Shown: positions 34,179 to 41,141 of the stretch, piece by piece
Position numbering within the stretch: position 1 is the first letter of the stretch
Layout: each line of letters opens with the position of its first letter
From: Porticoccus sp964276025
GTDB taxonomy: Bacteria; Pseudomonadota; Gammaproteobacteria; Pseudomonadales; Porticoccaceae
DNA length: 64,000 nucleotides
Assembly (NCBI GenBank): GCA_964276025.1
Contig: CAXYDD010000001.1
Coordinates: 310,001-374,000, forward strand
Direction of reading: 5' to 3'
Position numbers and translations under genes: made by a program
Notes under the pieces: generated by a model
Told to the model about the DNA's origin: nothing
The model's database searches: none
The model's input: only the letters and a program-made list of their open reading frames with translations

Positions 34179-34373
34179 ATGGCCACAGAGTCAATAGTCA
34201 AATTTATAGCTTTATTTCTAGGCTATTGCTTCATATATATATCTGGTCGTAAGAAAATTGAGAATTTAGCTAAAAAACCAGATGCCTCAGAGTTCATTAA
34301 AAAATATGGGGTTGGAGCTTGGTTGATATTTGTATCAGTACTTACGGTTGTTGCTAGTGATTTCATCATTTAG
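34179..34373 (+). CDS. Small two-helix membrane protein, 64 aa
   Basis: MATESIVKFIALFLGYCFIY forms a first membrane helix, then a charged loop (SGRKKIENLAKKPDASEF) and a second helix (GAWLIFVSVLTVVASDFI). A GGGGAGCTAAGG lies just upstream of the ATG, a good ribosome binding site. No family recognised. It lies between the Rap1a-like gene and the nuclease. Confidence 0.55.
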   Translation: MATESIVKFIALFLGYCFIYISGRKKIENLAKKPDASEFIKKYGVGAWLIFVSVLTVVASDFII

Positions 34374-34414
34374 CTGGGTAAATTGATATTTACAAAGATA
34401 AGATATTCAACCAT

Positions 34415-34888
34415 ATGAATAAACCAAAACTGTTTTTAACTACGCTAATCTTCCTATTTAGCCTATCAGCACAGGCAGAAATCATTCAAGGTATGGTGGT
34501 TAAGATAGCTGATGGTGACACCTTCACGCTACTCACCGACTCAAACAAACAAGTAAGGATTAGATTGGCCGGTATTGACACACCCGAAAGAAAACAACCA
34601 TTTGGTAACTTCGCTAAAAAGGCACTGGTTAAATTAGTTTTTCAGAAAAGGGTTCTAATAGAAGTACAAAATAAAGACAGGTATGGAAGAACCGTTGGTA
34701 TCGTTTCTGTTGATGGTCAAAATGTTAACTATGAACTAGTTAGGAAAGGTATGGCCTGGGTGTACAAAAAATATACTGATGATGAGGTTTTTTATAGGCT
34801 CGAGGCTCAGGCTAAAATAAAAAAAACTGGACTGTGGGTTGATGAGAAGCGCATAGCACCCTGGGATTGGCGAAAAGGTAAGCGTTAG
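34415..34888 (+). CDS. Exported thermonuclease-family (SNase) protein
   Basis: 157 residues with a signal peptide (MNKPKLFLTTLIFLFSLSAQA) followed by a staphylococcal-nuclease OB-fold. Active-site landmarks are GDTFTLL (calcium Asp), VRIRLAGIDTPERKQPFG with the catalytic Arg and Glu, and KDRYGRTVGIV with the second Arg. Expected to cut extracellular or periplasmic DNA/RNA using Ca2+, for example for nutrient scavenging. The ATG follows CCAT without a strong ribosome binding site. Such genes are common cargo in integrative elements. Confidence 0.85.
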   Translation: MNKPKLFLTTLIFLFSLSAQAEIIQGMVVKIADGDTFTLLTDSNKQVRIRLAGIDTPERKQPFGNFAKKALVKLVFQKRVLIEVQNKDRYGRTVGIVSVDGQNVNYELVRKGMAWVYKKYTDDEVFYRLEAQAKIKKTGLWVDEKRIAPWDWRKGKR

Positions 34889-34972
34889 CTAAGCTAAAAG
34901 GTAGAGCTAGAAGCATAAGTAATCATGCGTTTAGTAATCTTTATATTTCTATAATTCATCACCTATTTTTGT

Positions 34973-34991
34973 TGAAATGATAATGATTCTC
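34973..34991 (+). promoter_or_regulatory. Fur box upstream of ftr1
   Basis: TGAAATGATAATGATTCTC matches the 19-bp E. coli Fur consensus (GATAATGATAATCATTATC) at 14 of 19 positions, including the central ATGATAAT. It ends 40 bp before the FTR1 start codon, where Fe-Fur would block the promoter. Confidence 0.65.
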
Positions 34992-35031
34992 ACTTAGAAT
35001 ATACAATTAGATCTTACTTTGAAAAAAAAAT

Positions 35032-35922
35032 ATGAATGAATTTATTATCACCTTTAGAGAGTGTCTTGAGGCATGTCTGATAGTTGGAATTATTTACACG
35101 CTATTAGAAAAAAATAATTTAAAGGAAGAAATTAAACAACTTTGGTTAGCTGTTGTCGCAGCAGTTCTCGCAAGTATAGCCGTTGCTTTCGCGATAAATG
35201 CAATTAAAGGATCTATCGGTAATGCTTCGGCTCAATCTTTATTTGAGGGTGTAAGTATGTATATCACCGCCATTTTATTATGGTACGTGATATTTTGGCT
35301 TTCAAAGCATGTTAGTCAAAGATCAGTCATGGAAGAAAAAACTCAAAAGGCAGTCGAAACTGCTGGTTATGGAATATTCCTAGTTGTTTTTTTTGCAATA
35401 TTACGAGAGGGATTTGAGACAGCTTTGTTTTTAATGGGGAGCTTCAATATGTCTGGCAGTTTCTCATATCTAGGATTCTTTGTAGGTATGATAATTGCTA
35501 TATTAATTGGGTATGCAATAGTTATTCAGGGAAGAAAGATAAACCTTAAAGTATTCTTTCGAACAACAACTTTCATGCTGGTAATATTTGCTTCTGGAAT
35601 GGTTGCATATGGAACGCACGAGGTTGAAGAATTTGTTGTAAAAGGCAACCATCTTGAAAAGTTTGGTATAAAAGAAAAAGATCAGATCCCAAGAGTCTGG
35701 AATATATTGAAACCCAAGCAGGAAACCGACGAATCATTTTTTTATTCATATAATATAAATGGGAAAGATAAATATACTCATTTATTTCATGATAAAGGCA
35801 GAATTGGCGTTTTCTTGAAAGGTTTTTTTGGTTACAACAGCAATCCTAATTACCCTGAAGTAATTCTATGGCTTTTATCCTTATTCTTTGGTGTAAGAAT
35901 GTGGAAAAGATTTTATTTTTAA
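35032..35922 (+). CDS. FTR1/EfeU-family iron permease
   Basis: 296-residue inner-membrane protein with about seven hydrophobic helices and the two iron-coordinating R-E-x-x-E motifs: RECLEACLIVG (about residues 9-19) and REGFETALFLMG (about 125-136). Family members import ferric iron coupled to ferrous oxidation. A Fur box lies upstream, so it should be induced by iron starvation. The next gene (18 bp downstream) encodes an exported histidine-containing protein that probably serves the same system; the EfeO/EfeB partners of E. coli are absent. Confidence 0.88.
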   Translation: MNEFIITFRECLEACLIVGIIYTLLEKNNLKEEIKQLWLAVVAAVLASIAVAFAINAIKGSIGNASAQSLFEGVSMYITAILLWYVIFWLSKHVSQRSVMEEKTQKAVETAGYGIFLVVFFAILREGFETALFLMGSFNMSGSFSYLGFFVGMIIAILIGYAIVIQGRKINLKVFFRTTTFMLVIFASGMVAYGTHEVEEFVVKGNHLEKFGIKEKDQIPRVWNILKPKQETDESFFYSYNINGKDKYTHLFHDKGRIGVFLKGFFGYNSNPNYPEVILWLLSLFFGVRMWKRFYF

Positions 35923-35939
35923 ACAATAGAGCTAATCCT

Positions 35940-36686
35940 ATGAAAAAAAATATTTTATCTACAATAATTCTCTCTTTGATGATTGCATATCCGGCGTTTT
36001 CTAGTGATCAGGGTCATGGTGATATACATGGGCATGACAAGGAATCAAAAATAATTACCGATGATAATGTATATCTAACCAATTTAAACTTAATGAAAGG
36101 TCATCTATGGGTAGGGATTCAGCTTTATAAGGCCTCTCTCAAAGATAATGCCAAAATGCACATGAAGCACCCTAAAAGTGAGCTATATGGCGATATGATT
36201 CCAACTTTTGAATCTAAAGGGGCGCCAGGATTCGCTTTTGAGCTAGAAACTCTAGCATCTTCAGTTGAAAGTGAAGAGTCACTGCAGACTGTTAATTTGA
36301 ATTATAAAAATTTATTTAAAGCTATCAATAAAAATGAAAAGTTTGTTGATGAAGCAAGCGTTTCTATACACAAAAAAGTTGAGCTGGTAATTTCGTTACT
36401 TAGAATAGCAGCAGCAGAATATGCTGTAGGCATTATAGACGGTAAAGTCGAAAATAAGTATGAGTACCAAGACGCATTTGGGTTTACTAATATGGCAAAA
36501 AATATTATTAAGGAAGTAAACACAGAAGATGTTACCGAAAAAAAGAGGCTATCAAAAATAATAGAAACTATAGATACTCTTTCACCCCTGTGGCCAGAGC
36601 TAGCTCCAAATCTCAATGTTGATGGTGATGCCAAAACAATCCTCAACGCAATAGAAGAAATAAAAAAATATATCCCTGTTAGATGA
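35940..36686 (+). CDS. Exported partner protein of FTR1 permease
   Basis: 248 residues from the ATG at 35940 (upstream codons overlap ftr1 and would hide the signal peptide). MKKNILSTIILSLMIAYPAF is the signal peptide, followed by a His/Asp-rich segment (DQGHGDIHGHDKES). The body is helical, with LMKGHLWVGIQLYKAS and KMHMKHPKSELYGDM; the repeated His, Met and Glu residues could bind metal. I do not recognise a named family, but position 18 bp behind ftr1 and the metal-binding look suggest a periplasmic iron donor to the permease. A terminator follows immediately. Confidence 0.65.
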   Translation: MKKNILSTIILSLMIAYPAFSSDQGHGDIHGHDKESKIITDDNVYLTNLNLMKGHLWVGIQLYKASLKDNAKMHMKHPKSELYGDMIPTFESKGAPGFAFELETLASSVESEESLQTVNLNYKNLFKAINKNEKFVDEASVSIHKKVELVISLLRIAAAEYAVGIIDGKVENKYEYQDAFGFTNMAKNIIKEVNTEDVTEKKRLSKIIETIDTLSPLWPELAPNLNVDGDAKTILNAIEEIKKYIPVR

Positions 36687-36695
36687 TCCACAGAG

Positions 36696-36720
36696 TGCTC
36701 GGATATTTTCGGGCATTTTT
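36696..36720 (+). terminator. Rho-independent terminator after the FTR1 operon
   Basis: Six-bp stem TGCTCG / CGGGCA (one G-T pair) around a 9-nt loop, followed by five T. It lies 10 bp after the stop of the exported protein gene. Confidence 0.7.
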
Positions 36721-36729
36721 ATGTTTGTT

Positions 36730-36938
36730 GGTTTTTCAAAACTCACCTATTTTGTATGTTTGAGGGTACATATATAACAAGCAACACCATATAGCTCTCC
36801 CGCGCCCCCTATTTAATTTCTTAGAACACCCATAAGCAAGAAATTCTCTGTGCAAATCCTGTGCAGTTAGATTCATCTGATAATACGCAGTAAATATAAG
36901 ATAGCTATACAAGAAATAAGCTGAAACATAATAGTATG
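36730..36938. repeat. Dispersed ~208-bp repeat, copy B
   Basis: Diverged copy of the repeat at 28970-29177: starts TGGTTTTTCAAAACTCACCT, has a C-rich stretch (CTCTCCCGCGCCCCC), two CTGTGCA repeats 11 bp apart (36848 and 36859), the same CATCTGATAATACGCAGTA, and ends CTGAAACATAATAGTATG. It marks the right side of the accessory stretch 29.3-36.9 kb. Confidence 0.8.
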
Positions 36939-36983
36939 CTTTTCAAGATCACTGCTTAGATTACCTATTTTTTTTTAAAAAAA

Positions 36984-37003
36984 TACTGTATATTTAAACA
37001 GTT
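36984..37003 (+). promoter_or_regulatory. LexA (SOS) box upstream of photolyase
   Basis: TACTGTATATTTAAACAGTT matches the E. coli LexA consensus TACTGTATATATATACAGTA at 17 of 20 positions, with the essential CTG and CAG exactly ten bases apart. It ends 25 bp before the photolyase ATG, so LexA should repress this gene until DNA damage. Confidence 0.75.
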
Positions 37004-37028
37004 TTTTTGAAGTGAGGATACTCATCAG

Positions 37029-38549
37029 ATGCAAGTGGTATGGTTCAAAAGAGATCTTCGTACTTTAGATCATGAGGCGCTATATAGAGCCTCTATTGCT
37101 GGAGATGTTTTGCCAATCTATATATTTGAACCTGAATTATGGAATCAGCCTGACCTAAGTCATCGTCACTATAAATTTCTCTGTGATTGTCTAGCTGAAC
37201 TAGAGATTGAGCTTAAAGAGCTGGGACAAAATCTAATCATAAAAACAGGCAATGCAATAGAGATACTTAATCAAATTCATAATAATCACCAAATACATAC
37301 TCTATGGTCACATCAGGAAACATGGAATGACTGGACTTATAAACGTGATCAGAAAGTCAAAAAATGGATTTCTAAAAATTCAATTACATGGAAGCAACCA
37401 GCACAGAATGGAGTGATCAGAAATCTTAAAAGTCGTAATGGATGGTCAAAATCTTGGCATACTAAAATGAAAAAACCTATTTATGGTGAGCCAAAAAAAC
37501 TAACAAAACTTACCAATAAATCTTATAACTTACCTAATGCAAAAAAATTAAGGCTTGAAGATGATAATTGTTCCGTTGTACAAAAAGGAGGGCGTTCTGA
37601 GGCACTGAAAATGCTTGATAGTTTTTTTTCTCAAAGAGGACGTGGTTACACTAAGGAGGTTTCTTCACCGGTTACCGCCTATGATAGTTGTTCAAGGTTG
37701 TCTCCTCATCTGGCTTTTGGAACAATCTCAATTCGTGAAGTTTTTCAAAAAACCGAGGCAGAAAAAAAAATACGCTTAGACACTTTTACGAAAGATAACA
37801 ATTTATGGAAAACCTCACTACGTTCTTTTTCAAGCAGGCTACGATGGCACTGTCATTTCATACAAAAGCTTGAAGATGAGCCATGCATTGAATATGAAAA
37901 TATGCACTCAACATACAATACACTGAGACAGGATCCGATAAATTGGGTTTACCTTGAAGCTTGGAAAAAAGGGCAGACTGGTTTTCCAATGATCGATGCT
38001 TGTATGAGAGCGCTTATTTCAACAGGTTGGCTAAACTTTCGAATGAGGGCAATGCTTGTTAGCTTTGCAAGCTATCACCTATGGTTGCACTGGCGAGAGC
38101 CAGCAATTTATCTTGCAAGACTCTTTACAGACTATGAGCCGGGTATTCATTATAGCCAAGCTCAAATGCAATCAGGTACGACTGGAATTAATAGTATTCG
38201 TATATATAATCCTATAAAACAGGGTCTCGATCATGATCCAGAGGGCAAATTTATTCGTAAATGGGTCCCAGAACTTGCTGATCTTGATATTAAATATATT
38301 CATAAGCCATGGGAAAGTAGGATACCTGTAGATAACTATCCATCACCAATTGTGAACGAAAAAAATGCCAGACAAGCAGCTGCAAGAAATATTTATGCAT
38401 TAAGATATAGCAGTATGCATAAAGAAATTTCTGGGAATATATTTAAGAAGCATGGTAGCCGAAAAAAAAATCGTCATATCGTTGAGATTAATAAAAAAAG
38501 GGTAGCTTCTTTTACTCAAAAAAACGTACAACAAGAAATGCCTTTTTAG
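37029..38549 (+). CDS. phr: Photolyase/cryptochrome family flavoprotein
   Basis: 506 residues. N-terminal alpha/beta antenna domain begins MQVVWFKRDLRTLDHEAL; the C-terminal helical FAD domain has SSRLRWHCHFIQKLEDEPC, KKGQTGFPMIDACMRALIST and GWLNFRMRAMLVSFASYHLW. Where classical CPD photolyases have NNGGWQWAASTGTD, this protein has GIHYSQAQMQSGTTGIN (about residues 370-386), so it belongs to a distinct branch; whether it repairs CPDs or is a cryptochrome-like receptor cannot be settled. The basic C-terminal tail is unusual. The LexA box argues for repair. It heads a same-strand run with a COQ7-like gene and an Msr fusion. Confidence 0.85.
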   Translation: MQVVWFKRDLRTLDHEALYRASIAGDVLPIYIFEPELWNQPDLSHRHYKFLCDCLAELEIELKELGQNLIIKTGNAIEILNQIHNNHQIHTLWSHQETWNDWTYKRDQKVKKWISKNSITWKQPAQNGVIRNLKSRNGWSKSWHTKMKKPIYGEPKKLTKLTNKSYNLPNAKKLRLEDDNCSVVQKGGRSEALKMLDSFFSQRGRGYTKEVSSPVTAYDSCSRLSPHLAFGTISIREVFQKTEAEKKIRLDTFTKDNNLWKTSLRSFSSRLRWHCHFIQKLEDEPCIEYENMHSTYNTLRQDPINWVYLEAWKKGQTGFPMIDACMRALISTGWLNFRMRAMLVSFASYHLWLHWREPAIYLARLFTDYEPGIHYSQAQMQSGTTGINSIRIYNPIKQGLDHDPEGKFIRKWVPELADLDIKYIHKPWESRIPVDNYPSPIVNEKNARQAAARNIYALRYSSMHKEISGNIFKKHGSRKKNRHIVEINKKRVASFTQKNVQQEMPF

Positions 38550-38576
38550 TAACTAGAATTGGGGTCAAAATCCACA

Positions 38577-39140
38577 ATGAAAATAGCAGACACGCTCGAA
38601 GAATATCAAGCTAAAGATATAATTATACCTAAAGAGCTTGTTCCCTGGATGAGATCCAACCATGCAGGTGAAACAGGTGCTGTATGGATTTATAAAGGCG
38701 CAAAGTGTGCATTCTGGTCAAAAAAAATTATTCTGATGGCCAAAGAGCATGAAAAATGTGAAATCAAACACCTAATTGTTATGGAGAGTCTCGTTAGAGA
38801 TTCAAATAAAAGCAAGTTACTAATTTTATGGAAGATTATGGGGTTTATACTTGGGCTTTTCCCATCTTTATTAGGCTATAAAAGCTTTTGTGTTACCATA
38901 AATGCAGTGGAAACATTTGTAAAAACACACTACGAAGAGCAAATAGATTATCTTAAAAAAAATGATCGCCACCCTGCGCTTTTACAGATTCTTCAAAAAT
39001 GCTCATATGATGAAATATCCCATCAACAGGATGCAGAAAAAGAGCTTACTAATCTGAGGTTTTCATCTTTAGCGCAAATATGGTTTTCAATCGTGAAGCT
39101 TGGATCCGCATTTGCGGTGAGGGTTGCAAAAATAATTTGA
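38577..39140 (+). CDS. COQ7-like diiron demethoxyubiquinone hydroxylase family protein
   Basis: 187 residues from the ATG at 38577. Diiron ligands of the COQ7 fold are visible: E in RSNHAGETGAVWIYKGA, ExxH in KEHEKCEIKHL, E in NAVETFVKTHYEEQ and ExxH in YDEISHQQDAEKEL. A hydrophobic stretch (IMGFILGLFPSLLG) between them matches the membrane-binding part. COQ7 hydroxylates demethoxyubiquinone. This member sits 27 bp after the photolyase gene rather than with ubiquinone genes, and such paralogues recur in photo-oxidative-stress clusters, so a stress role is possible. Confidence 0.8.
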   Translation: MKIADTLEEYQAKDIIIPKELVPWMRSNHAGETGAVWIYKGAKCAFWSKKIILMAKEHEKCEIKHLIVMESLVRDSNKSKLLILWKIMGFILGLFPSLLGYKSFCVTINAVETFVKTHYEEQIDYLKKNDRHPALLQILQKCSYDEISHQQDAEKELTNLRFSSLAQIWFSIVKLGSAFAVRVAKII

Positions 39141-39179
39141 TCATTTGTTTTTAATTAATTTTTACCTAGGGTGATAAAA

Positions 39180-39419
39180 ATGATTATTATATTTTGGGTG
39201 CTAATAGCTATCTTTGCAGTTTGTACATCGTGTTTCTTTCTAAATAAATATCTAAATAAAAAACTAGTAATCTTTATTTTTAGCATGATCTCTTTGGCTG
39301 GTCTATCGGTCTCTGTATTAAATGATATGAATGATTATACACCTTGGTTTGTATGCTCTCTACCCTTGGTTATTTATCTTATTTACATATTGATTTTTGA
39401 TGATTCTAAAAAATCCTAA
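39180..39419 (+). CDS. Small membrane protein, 79 aa
   Basis: Three hydrophobic helices: MIIIFWVLIAIFAVCTSCFF, then LVIFIFSMISLAGLSVSVL and WFVCSLPLVIYLIYILIF. The ATG at 39180 has AGGGTGA five bases upstream; a GTG nine bases earlier is possible. No family recognised. It lies between the COQ7-like gene and the Msr fusion, same strand. Confidence 0.6.
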   Translation: MIIIFWVLIAIFAVCTSCFFLNKYLNKKLVIFIFSMISLAGLSVSVLNDMNDYTPWFVCSLPLVIYLIYILIFDDSKKS

Positions 39420-39455
39420 AGATATTTTTTTAATTTCTAATGAGGGTCCAATTAA

Positions 39456-40730
39456 ATGAGTCGTAATCTCAGCCGAATTTTTACATATTTATTTTTTATA
39501 TATGCAGTGATTTTTAATTACGTGCATGCTGATAATAAGCAAATTATGACTTCTCATGTCCAAAAAATTATTCTTGGTTCTGGTTGTTTTTGGGGGGCCG
39601 AAAAAAATTATGAGGCACTTGAGGGAGTTATAGATGCAGTATCAGGTTATTCAGATGGTTACGGCTTAGAGCCAACCTATAACGAAATTACTAAGCTAAA
39701 AAATAAATTTAATTCTAATAACTATGCAGAAGTTGTCGAGGTTACATACAATACAAATATTATCTCAACAGAAATGCTATTAAAGTATTATTTTGAATCC
39801 CATGACCCAACACAGCTAAATAAACAAGGTAACGACATAGGGACGCAATATAGGTCAATCATCCTGTATTCCAACAAACAACAAAACAAAGTCGCGGAAA
39901 AAACTATATCAACCTATCAAAGGCTTCTAACAGCATCAAATTTTGGAAAAATTACAACTCAAGTGAAGCCCCTCAGTAAATTTTATAAGGCTGAAACATA
40001 TCATCAAAATTATATAAAAAAAAATCCAAATGGATACTGTCCAGATCACTCTACAGGCATAAAATTCAATATTATAAAAACATCAGACAAACTTGATAAC
40101 CATAATCTCAAAAAGGGAAAATATATAGTTATTATTGAGTCTCAAGGTTATTGTGCTTATTGTGAGAAACTTAAATCTGAGACATTGAACGGTTACTCAG
40201 GAACTATACCTTTAGCTTTCAGACTAGCGAGTCAATTAAATCAACTAAAGATTAATTCCCCGACATGGGCAACGCCAACTATTATTTTCTTGCAAGATGG
40301 GGTAGAAATATTTGGTCATCAAGGATACATGTCTACCAGAGATTTTTATAGGGCTTTGGGCTATTTCAAACTAGGCGAATCTGATGCGTACAAAGTTGCA
40401 TTTGAAGACGCTACTGATAACAGATTCTGCAAAGAATACGATATGTTCAAAAATACTCCGGATGGGGTGTTTGTCGATAAAATTAGTGGGGTGGCTCTTT
40501 TTGATACAAGAGATAGATTTAACTCCTCTAGTGGATGGCTGTCATTTACTAAACCTATTGATGGTGCTATCTATTCTAAAATTGATAACAGCTATGGAAT
40601 GAAGAGAATAGAAATAAGATCGGCTGTATCAGATATCCACTTGGGGCATATGTTTGATGATGGGCCAAATGGTCAGCCAAGATACTGCATTAATGCAACT
40701 GTTTTAGAATTTAAAAAAAGGGCTGAATAA
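39456..40730 (+). CDS. MsrA-thioredoxin-MsrB fusion, exported
   Basis: 424 residues repairing both stereoisomers of methionine sulfoxide. After an N-terminal hydrophobic signal/anchor (about residues 5-25) comes MsrA with catalytic Cys in GSGCFWGAE (about 42-50) and HDPTQLNKQGNDIGTQYRS; then a thioredoxin-like middle with a CAYC motif (about 232-235) and PTWATPTIIFLQDG; then MsrB with SSGWLSFTKPI, HLGHMFDDGPNGQ and catalytic Cys in RYCIN (about 408-412). The usual MsrB resolving Cys (in CGWPSF) is Ser here. Neisseria PilB has the same three domains with the thioredoxin part first; here it is in the middle. The signal suggests repair in the periplasm. Confidence 0.88.
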   Translation: MSRNLSRIFTYLFFIYAVIFNYVHADNKQIMTSHVQKIILGSGCFWGAEKNYEALEGVIDAVSGYSDGYGLEPTYNEITKLKNKFNSNNYAEVVEVTYNTNIISTEMLLKYYFESHDPTQLNKQGNDIGTQYRSIILYSNKQQNKVAEKTISTYQRLLTASNFGKITTQVKPLSKFYKAETYHQNYIKKNPNGYCPDHSTGIKFNIIKTSDKLDNHNLKKGKYIVIIESQGYCAYCEKLKSETLNGYSGTIPLAFRLASQLNQLKINSPTWATPTIIFLQDGVEIFGHQGYMSTRDFYRALGYFKLGESDAYKVAFEDATDNRFCKEYDMFKNTPDGVFVDKISGVALFDTRDRFNSSSGWLSFTKPIDGAIYSKIDNSYGMKRIEIRSAVSDIHLGHMFDDGPNGQPRYCINATVLEFKKRAE

Positions 40731-40794
40731 ACAAGTTTTGTAACAATGTATCAAAAGCATTGATCTACCTTTACTTTTTATTACAATTCACGCC

Positions 40795-41079
40795 ATGATT
40801 TTTCGTAGAAAATTTTTACTTTTTATTCTAATTTTAAGTTTGGTATCATTGGCCAAGTCTTATGCTGCCGATGCTCACTCACATTCGAGCCACGAACACT
40901 CAACAAGCGAGTTCTCGCTGAATTGTATCGATTGTTATATTAATATTCAGTCCGTAGGCTTAGATTTTCAAATAAAATATATCGAATTTTCAAATACACA
41001 CATAGTATTAGATGTCCCATATCCTAATAGTCAACATTCTGAGTTTCAGTTCTTTAATTACCAGTCTCGAGCTCCCTAA
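40795..41079 (+). CDS. Exported His-rich small protein next to ZnuD-like receptor
   Basis: 94 residues: signal peptide (MIFRRKFLLFILILSLVSLA), then a histidine cluster (DAHSHSSHEHST) and a CIDC motif (LNCIDCYINIQSVG). Histidine-rich exported peptides of this size often accompany zinc-uptake loci. It is 62 bp upstream of the TonB-receptor gene on the same strand. A CAATG-N9-CATTG inverted repeat at 40744-40762 could be an operator, but does not match the Zur consensus I know. Zinc binding is inference. Confidence 0.55.
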   Translation: MIFRRKFLLFILILSLVSLAKSYAADAHSHSSHEHSTSEFSLNCIDCYINIQSVGLDFQIKYIEFSNTHIVLDVPYPNSQHSEFQFFNYQSRAP

Positions 41080-41141
41080 ATATTATTCAAGTATTTATCA
41101 GTTATTTTTAAAGATTAATTAAATTTTTTATGGAGTTACGA

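Noticed and set aside
40744..40762. CAATG-N9-CATTG as a Zur operator
   Set aside because: It lacks the GTTATAnTATAAC core of known gammaproteobacterial Zur sites; kept only as a remark in the gene entry.
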